A stretch of 64,000 nucleotides of DNA from Platanthera guangdongensis (taxonomy: Eukaryota > Streptophyta > Magnoliopsida > Asparagales > Orchidaceae): positions 113,304,589 through 113,368,588 of the forward strand of contig CM077162.1 in assembly GCA_039583875.1 (NCBI GenBank), written 5' to 3'. Positions 1 through 10,700 of this stretch are shown here, piece after piece. How positions within the stretch are numbered: the stretch's first letter is position 1; every line of letters starts with the position of its first letter. The position numbers and the translations under genes were made by a program. The notes beneath the pieces are model-generated. The model was not told the origin of the DNA. It saw only the letters and a program-made list of their open reading frames with translations, and did not search any database.

Positions 1-2
1 GG

Positions 3-1241
3 ATGTTCTTGGCCTATGCAACCTATCAAGGGTTTAAAGTATACCAAATGGATGTTAAGTCAGCCTTTCTGAATGGAAATCTGAAGGAAAAAGTCTATGT
101 AGAACAGCCATCAGGTTTTGTTGATTCTACTAAACCTAATTATGTTTATAGACTTAGGAAGGCTTTGTATGGGTTAAAACAAGCCCCTAGGGCTTGGTAT
201 GAAACCCTGTCTAGTTTCCTCATTGAGAATAAATTCACAAGGGAGAAAATAGACATGACTCTATTCCTTAGGGAATCCAGAGGCAAGATTATCTTAGTCC
301 AAATATATGTAGATGACATCATATTTGGGTCTACTGAAAGTAGTCTTTGCAGAAAGTTTGCAAAACTAATGCAAGGACAATTTGAAATGAGTAGTATGGG
401 GGAACTTAAGTTCTTCTTGTGTCTCCAAGTTAGACAGACTGAGGATGGTTTATCCATATGCCAGTCTAAGTTCACCCTAGAATTAATAAGGAAGTATGGT
501 ATGGAATCATCCACTACCATGAAAACTCCTATGGGGTCAACAATGTCTTTATGCAAAGATGATGCAGGAAAACCTGTAGATGAAACCTTGTATAGAGGGA
601 TAGTTGGCTCCCTACTTTATTTGACTGCAAGTAGACCATATATCATGTATGCTACATGTGTCTATGCTAGGTACCAAGCTTGCCCTAAAGAATCTCATTT
701 GACAGCAGTTAAAAGAATCCTGAGATATCTTAAGGGCACTCCTTATCTAGGCCTTTGGTACCCTAGGAATGGAGAGTTTGAACTGACAGGTTATTCAGAT
801 ACAGATTTTGCAGGCTGCAAGGAAGATAGGAAAAGTACAACTGGAACCTGTCAATTCCTAGGTGGAAGGCTGATATCATGGAGTAGCAAGAAACAAACAA
901 GTGTGGCTATCTCCACAGCAGAATCAGAGTATGTTGCTGCAGGAAGTTGCTGTGCTCAACTTCTATGGATTCAACATCAGCTAGAAGATTATGGTATTCA
1001 AGTAAGTAGAACACCTCTATTTTGTGATTCTACTAGTGCTATTTCTATTGCAAACAATCCTGTCTCCCATAGTAGGACTAAGCACATAGAAATAAAATAC
1101 CATTTTCTTAGAGAACATGTGGAAAAAGAAGATATTTCACTAGAGTATATTAATACAGATAATCAGCTAGCTGACATGTATACTAAGCCTTTAGATGAAA
1201 CCAAATTCAAAATTGAATTAGGGATGATAAACTTAGAATAG
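3..1241 (+). CDS. Ty1/copia pol C-terminal part: reverse transcriptase and RNase H (5' partial)
   Basis: The C-terminal part of a copia polyprotein, which makes the element's cDNA in virus-like particles. It enters from the left edge, so position 3 is an internal Met and not the true start. Motifs in order: AFLNGNLKEKVYVEQP and GLKQAPRAWY of the RT fold (residues about 20-66), the catalytic YVDD near residue 103, the GSLLYLTASRP connection, then RNase H with SDTDFAGC, the acidic residue in STAESEYVA and the FCDSTSA aspartate, and the terminal TKHIEIKYHFLREHV and LADMYTKPL blocks. The frame is open over 412 codons with every visible catalytic residue present, unlike the ORF downstream. Identification is firm from the motifs; functionality cannot be judged without gag, protease and integrase. 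Confidence 0.95.
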   Translation: MFLAYATYQGFKVYQMDVKSAFLNGNLKEKVYVEQPSGFVDSTKPNYVYRLRKALYGLKQAPRAWYETLSSFLIENKFTREKIDMTLFLRESRGKIILVQIYVDDIIFGSTESSLCRKFAKLMQGQFEMSSMGELKFFLCLQVRQTEDGLSICQSKFTLELIRKYGMESSTTMKTPMGSTMSLCKDDAGKPVDETLYRGIVGSLLYLTASRPYIMYATCVYARYQACPKESHLTAVKRILRYLKGTPYLGLWYPRNGEFELTGYSDTDFAGCKEDRKSTTGTCQFLGGRLISWSSKKQTSVAISTAESEYVAAGSCCAQLLWIQHQLEDYGIQVSRTPLFCDSTSAISIANNPVSHSRTKHIEIKYHFLREHVEKEDISLEYINTDNQLADMYTKPLDETKFKIELGMINLE

Positions 1242-1266
1242 TTTACAAAAATTGGCTAAGTAAAAA

Positions 1267-1690
1267 GGTGTCGACACACAGAGTTGTCTGTGTCGACACA
1301 TAGAAGATGGTGTCGACATTTCAGAGAAATGGTGTCGACACATCTAGGAAGTCTGTGTTGACACTTCAGAGAATTAGTGTCGACACATGCAGTGTAGGTG
1401 TCGACACATCCAAGGTGGTGTCGACACTTAGGCTTTACATAGAATTAGTCTTGTAGAGTCTCGACTAAGTGTCGAGCTAAGTGGTGTCGACACATATACA
1501 AGTGTCGACACATATATTCTGTCGACTATACTTATGTCGACACATAGTTGTCGCGACATTATAAGTAAGTGTCGACACTTTTCAACATTGTCGACACAAT
1601 TTAAGTATCTTGACGCGCCTTTTCATCTTCGATTCTAGAAAGGTATAAATAGGTTTTTGCCATTGTTTGTCGACACGCTCACCAAAGTTT
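1267..1690. repeat. GTGTCGACAC palindrome cluster between copia pol and the env-like ORF
   Basis: About nine exact copies of the 10-bp perfect palindrome GTGTCGACAC, plus one- and two-base variants (GTGTTGACAC, GTGTCGACAT, ATGTCGACAC), occur every 20-40 bp between the pol stop and the next ORF. The same word fills the U3 half of this element's LTR. The intervening bases are not obviously repeated. The cluster ends just around a TATA box at 1644, so it sits where an upstream promoter region would be. Confidence 0.9.
1644..1651 (+). promoter_or_regulatory. TATA box upstream of the env-like ORF
   Basis: TATAAATA lies 100 bp upstream of the first ATG of the env-like frame (1751) and 400 bp after the pol stop. 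The spacing would give a start site near 1675 and a 5' leader of about 75 nt. Together with the palindrome cluster directly upstream, this resembles a separate internal promoter for the 3' ORF. The assignment rests on sequence only. Confidence 0.5.
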
Positions 1691-1750
1691 CGAGACCAAA
1701 CTTGTGTGTCGACATCTCTCTTCTCTAAATTCAAATTTCTTCAAACCCTA

Positions 1751-4570
1751 ATGACGCCCAAGCTAGAGGAGAACATTAACGAAGGATATGAACTCGTGCG
1801 ACACGCATTTGATGACGCAGAACCCGAGATCAAAGGCGTGATAACCCTAATAGCAGAGACTGGGTTAGAATTTCTTGTATCAGAACCGATCAAGATATGG
1901 AAGAAGGAAGTCCTCGAATTTCTGAATGGAGCAACCCTAGATGAATCAGGACTCAAGATTAAGTCCAGAGTTCATGGGGCAAAGGTGAAGGTCTCTCCTA
2001 AAAGTCTAAGAAAAGTCCTTCAACTACCAAGGACAAAGGAAGAGGAAGATGTGTCTGCTTCTAAGACTAGAGAAGCATTGACATGGTGTGGTTTGGACTC
2101 AAACCTGAAGATAGGATCTGTGTTCAATAGGAAGGGAATGAATATGCAAGGCAAGTTTCTATCTGAGATTGTGGGCAAGGTCATACTGAGCAAGCCTGGT
2201 GGGCATGACAGAATTTCAGCTCACATGTTCAGTCTAATGAAAAGGATTATCTTCAAACTAGATACCGATTGGTCTACAGTTATGTTTGAGAAGATAAAAG
2301 AGAGTATGAATAAGCCCAATTTGGGTAGAATACTGAGTCTATACCTAGCTGGTAGTATACCAGAGGTGATGAATCAAGCAGCTGGATCTAAGATTAACCA
2401 CATGAGGAGAATGGATTTGAGAATCTTCTCTAGGTGGGATAGAGTACTGACCAAAGAACTGTCATCTCCAGTAAAGGAAACACCCCAGAAAAAGAAGAAG
2501 AAAACAGCCCCTGTGGCTCAGGAATCCTCTAGCAGCTCTGAAAAGCAAGTAGTATTTAGTTCTGATGATGAACAAGGAAGGAATGCTGGACAGTCTCCAG
2601 CTAGACAAGAAGATGTAGAAAGGCAGGGGGAGCTACCACAAGCTAGCCCAATTCACCTGGATTCACTCTAGGGGGAGCCTCTACTGGTGGATGAGCCAAC
2701 TCCCTTAGAGAGTGAAAGGGCTACCCACACAATACTTGAGGTAATAACTGAAATTAATAAATTAGATTTCCCTATTGAGGATGATGTTTTGTCTGATTCA
2801 TTACCTAATGTTAATCAGCAAACACAGACACATAGCCAACCCCAAGATGTGGTCATGGAGGACACATCTGTAGCTGAGAAAGAGGTATCAGCTGCTCTTG
2901 AGATCAGGGATTCACCAAGTCAACCTCCACAAGAGTTTACATTGGAAGAGCTGTTCCTAGACTCGTTACAAACTGACTTTGAAGTGAAAAAAGCAGTTGT
3001 TGAGGGGGAGCAGGTAGATCTTCAGGGGGAGCAGGTTAGGTCTCAAGAGGAGACAGTAAATAAAGAACCTGAAGTGCCAAAGGATGCTGAGCAGGTTCCT
3101 AGGACTGACAAGGATTTACCTTCTAGTCCTAAAGACAGAGTGGATATTGCAAGCACATCTGCTTCAGAGGATGAAGAGGCTGTGAGAGCCAGGAAGAGAA
3201 AATTCTAAGTCTTTAAGAGAAGGAGCCAGAATTATAAGAAAGCCCTACAAACAATTGCACCACATCCTGCACCATCTACTGATTTCAGTTCACTGATGGT
3301 AGCTTTGCAGATAAAGATGGATGAGCAAAGGCAAGCTATATAAAAGTATATAGATGAAGGGCATAAGTCACTGCAATTTGATCTGGCCCAAGACATCAAG
3401 TCAATCAGATTTGAAATGAATCTGAACAAGAAAGAAATGACTGACTGCTTCCATAAGGGAGAAAATGCAGTAGTCTATTTGGCTACACATCAAGAGAAGA
3501 TCAAGACTCAAGTGGATGACATGACTGTCAAACAAGGATATGTACTGGAGAATCAGATAAGAATGAATGATAATCTAACAGCTTCCCATAATGCCATTGT
3601 CACTGAGATAAAGAATATAGCCACTGCCCAACCTACAGAGAGTGCAACTGCCAAAGCTGAGTTTGATAAGAAATTCTAGGAAAGCCTGACGGCTTTTAAG
3701 ACTATTCTTGAAACTTCTCAGAAGGCCATTGCAGAACAACTTCAGAAGTTCAAACCGTTCTATAAGGATGGGGTTAATTATCTGAATTATCAAATAAGAT
3801 TCCAGAAAGATGATCTTAAGGATCACATTGTTAGAGAAGTCTTAAAGGGGGAGAGGGTGTTAGTCAAAGACAGCTCTGATCATGCCAAATGGATTTCAAA
3901 TTCCATTAGAGCCACCCTTGGATATCCTCCATTATGTGATGATGATAATGTGGCAGAGTCTGGAATATACCCTGCTTACTTTGGAGGAGAGCCAGCTGAA
4001 GTAGCTCAGGTAATATACCCTCCAGCAGACTTTGATATGATACATCAGGAGGTACAGTCCATGTATAGTCCTCCTGATGGTAATCTGAATGTTATTTTGG
4101 AGAAAGTAGTACAGCCAGTGCCAGAGGTAGTTCTAAAAGAACAAGAAGCACAATTATCTAAGAAAAGGTTAAGAGAGCAAGCTGAACTTAGGCCTGATTT
4201 TGTATAATGGAGCCCCACTTCCAGGAATATCATTTTGACTGCTTGGAAGGCTGCTAAAGATAATATCCTGGATAGAGGCAAGTGGTACTCTGAACAAGAG
4301 TGGAGGAAACATGAGAACAGGCAAGAGGCTATTGTTCAATATAGAAGAAAGGCTAAGATGGGAAAGCTACCTCCTACTGCATAGGAGCCTAGAAAGTACT
4401 TTCCAAAGCCTTATCATTACTTTGAAAGGCAAAAGATAAAGGCTGAAGATTTGAAAAAGAAAGATATTAAGGGAAAGAAGCATGCTGCTGCTGAAGATAC
4501 TGAAGCTCCTGTCCAAGCAAAGATACAATCAGGAAAGGACATTGTGATCAAGGAGCCTGAGCTGCCTTAG
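1751..4570 (+). pseudogene. Env-like extra ORF of the SIRE-type element, broken by in-frame stops
   Basis: One reading frame of about 940 codons runs from the ATG at 1751 to a TAG at 4568, interrupted by six stops (TAG 2669, TAA 3206, TAA 3341, TAG 3677, TAA 4205, TAG 4382) and no frameshift. An upstream TTG at 1667 is also in frame, but the ATG is preferred because it follows the TATA box. Residues about 40-235 (IWKKEVLEFLNGA, VHGAKVKVSPKSLRKVLQLP) resemble the putative plant transposon protein domain found in such extra ORFs. Then come a Lys/Ser-rich stretch, a long acidic region, a probable coiled coil around 3300-3800 and a basic C-terminus. I see no signal peptide or membrane segment, so an envelope role is not supported. 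Position between pol and 3' LTR fits the SIRE ORF3. Confidence 0.8.
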
Positions 4571-4830
4571 GATAGGAATTTTCTTAAGTTTACTATGTGT
4601 AATCAGTTGCATTCAACTTTCTGTAAACTTTTGAATAATGAAAATGTTGAAGTTGTTAGAGCAATGTGATATGTGTTAAATCTATTACATTACTGTTCTG
4701 AGATATTTGTGTATATATGTTTTGTTTATACATGTTTATGTACTTACCCTGTCATTTAATATTGTTTTACATCATAATGTGAATTTGTTATGTATGGTGT
4801 ATATCATTGACTAAGGGTTATGACTTCTCC

Positions 4831-4843
4831 AAATGGTGGGAGA
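4831..4843 (+). other. Polypurine tract of the copia element
   Basis: AAATGGTGGGAGA lies immediately before the LTR that begins TGTTGGGTAC at 4845. Plus-strand DNA synthesis is primed from such a tract. The preceding 260 bp (4571-4830) are AT-rich 3' untranslated sequence with nothing else recognisable. Confidence 0.85.
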
Positions 4844-4984
4844 TTGTTGGGTACATTGGAATATATATACCTGATTTGAAGAAGCCTCACCCTACTCAAT
4901 GATATACATCAAGATGTATTTGATATGTTTTTGAGTTTATGTGTGCAGGTTAAGTAATTGCGGGGAAAGCAGAAAAGTTTCTAA

Positions 4985-5890
4985 GTCCATATGTCGACAC
5001 CCAGAAGAAAAGTGTCAACACTTAAGAAGACTTGTGTCGACACCCAGAGAAGCTGTGTCGACACTTGGAGTCATTGTGTCGACACCAGGAATGCAGAGTC
5101 GACATCAGAAGGAAAGTGTCGACACATATAGGCTGTGTCGACACACAATGAAGGAATGTCTAAAGAATCAGTGTCGACACTTAGAAGCAGTGTCGACACC
5201 CAGAGGAACTTTGTCGACATCACAAGTGTCGACACTAGGAGGCTGTGTCGACACTCAACAAAACTTCAACAAAGTTCAAGTACAAGTGTCGACACCAGGA
5301 GGCTGTGTCGACACTCAGCAAAATTCAACAAAGTCTAAGTACAAGTGTCGACACAAAGGAGATGTGTCGACACTCAGCAAAAGTCTCAACACATGAAGAA
5401 TATGTCGACACAAAGGAGATGTGTCAACACTCAGCAAAAGTCTCGACACATGAAGAATATGTTGACACAAAGGAGATGTGTCGACACTCAGCAAAAGTCT
5501 CAACACATGAAGAATGTGTCGACACAAAGGAGATGTGTCGACACTCAGCAAAAGTATCAACACAGAAGGCATGTGTCGACACCAATGAGATGTGTCGACA
5601 CTTAGCAAGTATCAACACAAGAAGATATGTTGACACAAAGGAGTTGTGTCGACACTTACAAGAAATCAACTAAGTATCAAAGAAGAAGGACTTGTGTCGA
5701 CACACAGGATCAGTGTCGACACATGTTGAAGAAGCAGTGTTGAGAAGTAATTTCTACAACACAAGGTGTTGTGTCGACACCATGAAGGCTAGTGTCGACA
5801 CTTAGTCTACTTGTGTCGACACTTAGTCTATCAGTGTCGACACTTAGTCTATCAGTGTCGACACTTAAAGACTGACTGTCTCGACACTTT
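4985..5890. repeat. GTGTCGACAC palindrome array with a 57-58 bp higher-order repeat
   Basis: More than 25 exact copies of GTGTCGACAC, with many single-base variants (GTGTCAACAC, GTGTTGACAC), fill the U3 of the copia LTR. Around 5346-5575 a higher-order unit of 57-58 bp recurs: copies with the word GACACAAAGGAGATGTG start near 5346, 5404, 5461 and 5518. A related unit (CACCAGGAGGCTGTG) is seen near 5230 and 5290. The variants are mostly C-to-T or G-to-A at the central CG, as expected from decay of methylated CpG. Open frames on both strands here are by-products of the repeat. Confidence 0.92.
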
Positions 5891-6419
5891 CAGACAGTTA
5901 CAAAAAATTCAAGAAGTGACTGGATGACTTGACAGCTGCCATTCCAGCCGGTCTACTGCAATTGTCAGAGCTATCAGAAAGTTGTTAGAAACCGGAACAG
6001 CCGGTTACCTTGGAGAAAGTCTACATAAAGACCCTTCTCCTTCGACAGAAAGGGTAATTGGTGATTGATCAAGCAATTCATTGAAGAATCAATTGAAGTG
6101 ATCAGAAGATCTAAGAAGTTGGAGAGAGAGAGCTCCTTCTAAGAAGACAACTGTTGAACCAGGCTGTGAAGAAAGTTTCAGATTGAGATCTGATTCTTAA
6201 GTCAGTAGTGATTGAAGATTATCTGCATAGAGAATCAACCCTACTGTGTTCTAATTCAAGAAGCTTTGAAGAAAGCCAAGGGAGGTTGATCTCAGCAAAG
6301 TTCTTCCAAGAACTCATCAAGAAACCTGTCAACTCTTCTCTCTCATTCTGAGTTGTGGGTATATACTTTGTAATTTTAATTTCTTGTAGGATCCTAAGGG
6401 ATCTGAGTTGTAAGCCTGA

Positions 6420-6610
6420 AATTATAAAGGCTGAGTGGTAGGGCCTGTGTGCCTGAGTGTAGGGGATTCATTTCTCTGAGTGTAGGCCTTGTTGAGGGCT
6501 GAGTGTAGGCCTTGTTGAAGGCTGAGTGTAGGTCTTTGTGAAGACTGAGTGGTAGGGCTGTTGAGCCTGAGTTGTAGGAGTGGGATCACACTGAGCTGTA
6601 GGAACCTATT
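6420..6610 (+). repeat. Degenerate GAGTGTAGG repeats in the copia LTR
   Basis: About nine copies of a 9-10 bp word (CTGAGTGTAGG, CTGAGTGGTAGG, CTGAGTTGTAGG) spaced about 20-40 bp apart, downstream of the palindrome array and therefore in the likely transcribed R/U5 part of the LTR. Confidence 0.7.
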
Positions 6611-6878
6611 TGGGGTTCTGAGTGTAAGATCTGAGGATCTGAGGAATAGTGGAGAAGTTGGGCCGAATCTAGTACACTACTAGGTAGGCGAAGGGGGAAA
6701 GTGGATGTACCCAGACCTTGGGGAACCACTATAAAAACTGTGTGTACTCTGTGTGTGACTGATTTTGTGTTTGTTGTTTAAAGTTCTGTGAATTCTGTGA
6801 TTAATTCTGCCTAAAGTTTAAAAAGATTAAAGGCACCTATTCACCCCCCCTCTAGGTGATTAGGTACAATTTCTTTCA

Positions 6879-8290
6879 AATGGGTTGACCTGTGAAGGGC
6901 AGTAGAAGGAAGTACTGGAGTGGTAGTCCAGGAAAATACCCGTATAATGTTGGTGCTAAATGGGTTGTACATGTGAAGGGTAGTAACTTTAAGTACTGGA
7001 CTGGAAGTCCAGGAAATACCCTTATAATGCTTGATGTTAATGGGTGGTACCTGTGAAGGGTAGTAGCAGGAGGTACTGGCATGGTAAGTCAGGAAAATAC
7101 CCTTGATATTTGTGATGCTTGGTGGGTTGTGCCTGTGAAGGGTAGTAGCAGGAAGTACTGGTGTGAACGGCCGGGAAATACCCGCAAATGCTAGTTCGAT
7201 CTAGGGATGGAAAATGAGTCCTGTCTCTACCGCTGAGTGTGGAACCTAGCGAACCTGTGATTGTGAAGCCAGTCTTGCGAGGATGTGATGGCTATGTATG
7301 AGCTGGAAGAGCTCTTACGACTTGATGCCAAACATGTAAGGTGAAACAGACCCACGCCTTTTGATAGCCGCGAGTACGCTGCACTCGGTGATTCCAAGTC
7401 AATTTGAGCAACGAGGGGTGGATGATCCGACCTGCGTTATGACCGTCCGACGTAAGACCTAAAAGTGCGGTCTGTTGGAGCGCATAGCGAGAGTTTTAGG
7501 CCTGCGTGCCACGACACCATGGGGGGCTACGGGCCAATCCCGGGTCATTAAGACTTAAATCTCCGGCTGCACGCCATGGAGTAAATGCTCAATTGTTTTA
7601 CCGTTAGGTTGCGACCCTGATACGGTGGTGGGACCCTTGTTCACTGGTACACCAAGAAGGTGCCCTGAGTGCACGGATCGTCGGCCACGTAGCGGACAAT
7701 TGTGATCGAATGTTTGTGTGTGAGTGCACAATTTATGATGAATATATATGCATGTGAATTGCTATGCCTGCAGGGAAGGAATACCACTGTCCCGGGAAAG
7801 GGGTAGGATCGTTATAATTTGGTCAGCTGAATGCTGACTGTTGCCTTGTTTGCCGCCGTTGGGTGGGCTGTCCCTGTCCAGGTGCTGGGGAACCAAGCAG
7901 GACGCATAAGGGCTGAAGTCCCTGCTGTTGCTGCTACTGCTGCTGCTAGCCCTCGAAGTCTAAGCTTAAATGTTGTGTTCTATTTATATGTGGCCGGCCT
8001 GCACTCTAATGTTTGGGAGTCACTGGTGTAAAAGGACTTGTAAGGCCATAAGGCCAACTGACTTTGTATTTACTGAATGTTCCTGTTTATATATCATTGT
8101 GGATATTATGTGGTGGTCATTCATGTTTAGAGTTTTGTTTCATGTTATAGGCTTCCGCTAGAATGCAATGAGTTAGGACGAGCAACTCTGGTATCACTCT
8201 GTGACTTCGCCGCCTGTTTTGTGGTATATATTGTAGGGCCTCGGCCGGACCATCTAGTATATGTTGTATGAACGGATGGAGTCATTATAC
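6879..8290 (+). repeat. Ty3/gypsy LTR fragment (3' part), cut by the copia element
   Basis: From about 7660 this tracks the 3' part of LTR D (45100-45750) block by block: a GTGCCCTGAG word, GCAGGGAAGGA, a TCGTTATAATTTGG block, GGCCGGCCTGC, AAGGCCATAAG, TTCCGCTAGAATG, and GGCCGGACC near the end. The usual LTR end (GGGTGTTACA) is degraded to GGAGTCATTATA near 8290. The left part is missing because the copia LTR lies there. Orientation is plus, opposite to the pol fragment that follows, so it is not that fragment's own LTR. The ORF-like frames at 7831-8161 are not genes. Confidence 0.65.
6881..7200 (+). repeat. Four tandem copies of an 80-bp unit in a gypsy LTR
   Basis: Copies start at 6881, 6961, 7041 and 7123, each with TGGGTTGT, CCTGTGAAGGGTAGTAG, AGTACTGG and GGAAAATACCC in that order. 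Periods are 80, 80 and 82 bp. The array begins 2 bp after the end of the copia LTR, so further copies may have been on the other side of the copia insertion. Confidence 0.88.
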
Positions 8291-8295
8291 TCTAA

Positions 8296-9053
8296 CAGTT
8301 CCTGTAACTGCACCTTGAGCTCGACCAACTCCTTCGGTGTCATCCTATAAGGAGGACATGACATCTACATAGCTTCTAGCACTAACTCAATCGAGAAATC
8401 AATATCCCGTCGAGGAGGTACTCCAGGAAGCTCTTCAGGAAACACATCCTCGAATTCTGATACTACTGGCACTCCTCTAATTGATAGCTTGGAAGGTTGA
8501 ACTTCCAACAACGCTGTAAAAACTACTCCCTGGTTAACTGCCTGCACCAACTGTAGGGCCGAAATCAGGGAACAGGCCACTCTACTAAGGCCCTCAAATT
8601 TGACTTGTTCCTTTCATTCACCTCTCAGGGTCACCACCTTAGATAGGCAGTCAGTACTGGCATGTTGCTCTGCCAATCAGTCCATCCCCAAGATCACATC
8701 GAACTCGGTTAATGGTAGAACCTTTGCTACCAACATGAAGTCAACTCCGTCTAAACTCCAACCAATGCGCCCTTTCGTCCTGGCGGTCATGAAAGACCCA
8801 TTAGGCATGCACACTCTAAGCTCTGTGTCTGCCGAAAAGGGCTCGACTCCAATTCTATGGATAAAGCTTTCCGCAAGAAAGGAGTGTGACGCTCTCTTAT
8901 CGAACAATACCCTAGCGAGGTAACGTGAAACTAGCACGAAGCCTAAAACACATGCGACATACTTAAAAGTCTCAAAATTCTAAAGCAAATAAATGAACTT
9001 AAACTTTCTCATACCTATCACCACATCGGGTTATCGAACTGCTTCTCGTTTTC
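8296..9053 (-). pseudogene. F2 gypsy element: gag end, protease and start of RT (degenerate)
   Basis: Read on the minus strand, the gag C-terminus (NPDVVIGM, near 9013) is followed by a retropepsin domain (8937-8677) ending VILGMD, then the protease-RT linker VSEFEDVFPEELPGVPP (about 8480-8430) and the RT entry [17 protein letters not shown] at 8296. The protease active site reads LFDKRASHSF where the family has LFDTGASHSF, so it is inactive. Three stops lie in the frame (after VILGMD, in the following spacer, and before the RT entry). The sequence stops abruptly at 8296 against a plus-oriented LTR. It is continuous with the gag piece at 20400-20510 if the LTR 9054-20399 is removed. Confidence 0.82.
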
Positions 9054-10059
9054 TGATGTGCCCGCGAACAGACTCTTTTTAAGTGGTTGGTTCGATGAGT
9101 CGAATGATGCGGGCTTGCTAAAAAGCGAACTTTTAACGGAAGGAGGCAAGTGCACCTATCGCATGTAGTACTCGATATTCGGGGTAATACCGAGGTCGTA
9201 TTATTATCGGGGTCAGGTTGATTATCCCTACTGCTCCTAAAGCACTGTTATTTTACCCGAAATAGTAAGTTGTTGGTTTTAACTAAAAAAGGGAAGAAAA
9301 TAGATTAAGATTAAAGTCGATGAGGAGATAACACTCGGTATCGAATTATGTTAGGTGTAAAATAGTTTTGAATAAAAAGAGATCTTAGGTTTCAATTTAA
9401 TTAAAGTGGAAACTTGGTCGTGGAGGTTCCAAAAGTATTAGCTCACATATCTCTAGGAATATCGCTCACCTGGACATTAAGGCTATTCGACCGGGCTCTC
9501 GTCCGACGAAGGATTCCTCTTAATGCCCGCAGTACGCTAAGAACTCCGCTACTGGGTGGGGAACCCAATCCAGTAGAGTTAGCGTGCCTCCTCTCTCGAG
9601 GGTTAGTGCGAAACTCTCTTTACCTAGGGGTGATCAGTTCATACGAACGGCCTCTCGGCTAGTTAGCATATGAATAACAGAAATAGAGCCCACACATCGA
9701 TATGTGGTTCTACGCGTCGTTAACCCGGGGTAAACCTTAAGTTTATTAATTAAATATAAAAATAAGACCTTTAGTTATTTAAAACATTTTATATCCCAAT
9801 GCTCTTCGATACCGAGGGCTAAAAGCGATTAGCCACTCATCGGAATGGGGATAGCTTATGAGTTTTGTTAGGGGAGCATTTTAAACTATTCGCTGAAGGG
9901 TTACAAAGAAAATAAGAAAAAAAAATAAGATAACCTAATATTAGATATAGAAAAGCTACTACAAATAAAAACACACCCACTCCTCCAAACTCATAATAAA
10001 GAGAAAGGAACAGAATATTTACAACTAAGTTATAAAAAAGAGAAAATGACATAACTGAA

Positions 10060-10700
10060 ATGACAAGTCCTACTCAAACAATTAGGTCGTAAATTAAAGC
10101 TGAAAATTACAAGTCCTACTCAAACGAGTAGAACTGAAATGAAAACAAGTCCTACTCAAGCGAGTAGGAGAAAATAAATGCACACGCACGCACTCTACTG
10201 AAAATAAAACACACACGCACATACTCGACAGAAATGAAAATGCACCCACTCTACGGAAAGTAAATACTCACACACACAAATCCTACTCAAATGAGTCGGT
10301 GAAAAAAGATAAAGACCAGCCATTTAACTCTTAACGAGTAGGCAGAGATAAATGCAACATACGCACGCACTCTTCAGATAGTAAATACTCACACATACAA
10401 ATCCCACTCAAATGAGTAGATGAAAAAAGATAAAGACCAGCCATTTAACTCTTAACTAGTAGGCAAAAATAAATGCTATTACAAGTCCTCAAATATTTAC
10501 AGGGAAATAAAGACACACCATTTAACTCTTAATGAGTAGGTGAAAATAAATGTGAGTACAAGTCCTACTCAAATGAATAGGAGGGAAATATAGAGCTGTC
10601 ATTTAACTTCTAGCGAGTAGGCGAAAAATAAAGACCTGTGATTTAACTCCTAGCAAGTAGGCGGAAATAAATGGAACATACGTACGCACTCTTCAGAAAG
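10060..10700. repeat. Serial CCTACTC-GAGTAGG hairpins in LTR C0
   Basis: Repeated words of the form CCTACTCAAACGAGTAGG (7-bp arms, 4-base loop) and CATTTAACTCTTAACGAGTAGGC recur every 60-90 bp, alternating with CACACGCACGCACTCTAC. The same series occurs at 11765-12200 and 16975-17405. On the minus strand these lie downstream of the TATA box, in the RNA leader. Confidence 0.75.

Larger units (their letters stand above)
1..6878 (+). mobile_element. SIRE/Maximus-type Ty1/copia retrotransposon, 3' portion
   Basis: The 5' part lies outside the window. What remains reads in element order: RT/RNase H end of pol, a spacer full of GTGTCGACAC palindromes, an extra env-like reading frame, a polypurine tract (4831-4843) and a 3' LTR (4845-6878). 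A copia pol followed by a long extra ORF before the 3' LTR is the known layout of the SIRE/Maximus lineage. The LTR ends in CA inside a gypsy-type LTR at 6879, so this copia copy is the younger insertion. The 5-bp target duplication cannot be tested because the left end is missing; the bases after the LTR are AATGG. Confidence 0.88.
4845..6878 (+). repeat. 3' LTR of the SIRE-type copia element
   Basis: A 2034-bp LTR from TGTTGGG to a terminal CA at 6878. U3 carries a 900-bp palindrome array (4985-5890). A possible TATA-like CATAAAG lies near 6026. The R/U5 part holds repeated GAGTGTAGG-type words (6420-6610) and the C-rich run before TCTAGG near 6842, both familiar in plant SIRE-type LTR ends. 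The left edge is fixed by the polypurine tract. The right edge is inferred from the CA dinucleotide and the abrupt switch to 80-bp tandem repeats of another element. Confidence 0.8.

Noticed and set aside
1751..4570. Programmed readthrough or a non-standard code for the env-like ORF
   Set aside because: Six stops in one ORF alongside otherwise decayed repeats are better explained by mutation; pol of the same element uses the standard code.
4941..5673. Overlapping Cys/Arg/His/Thr-rich frames on both strands
   Set aside because: They are translations of the GTGTCGACAC array; every frame lacking a stop in the unit stays open. No independent coding evidence.
7831..8161. Two small plus-strand ORFs
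   Set aside because: Inside a gypsy LTR fragment and not conserved in LTR D.
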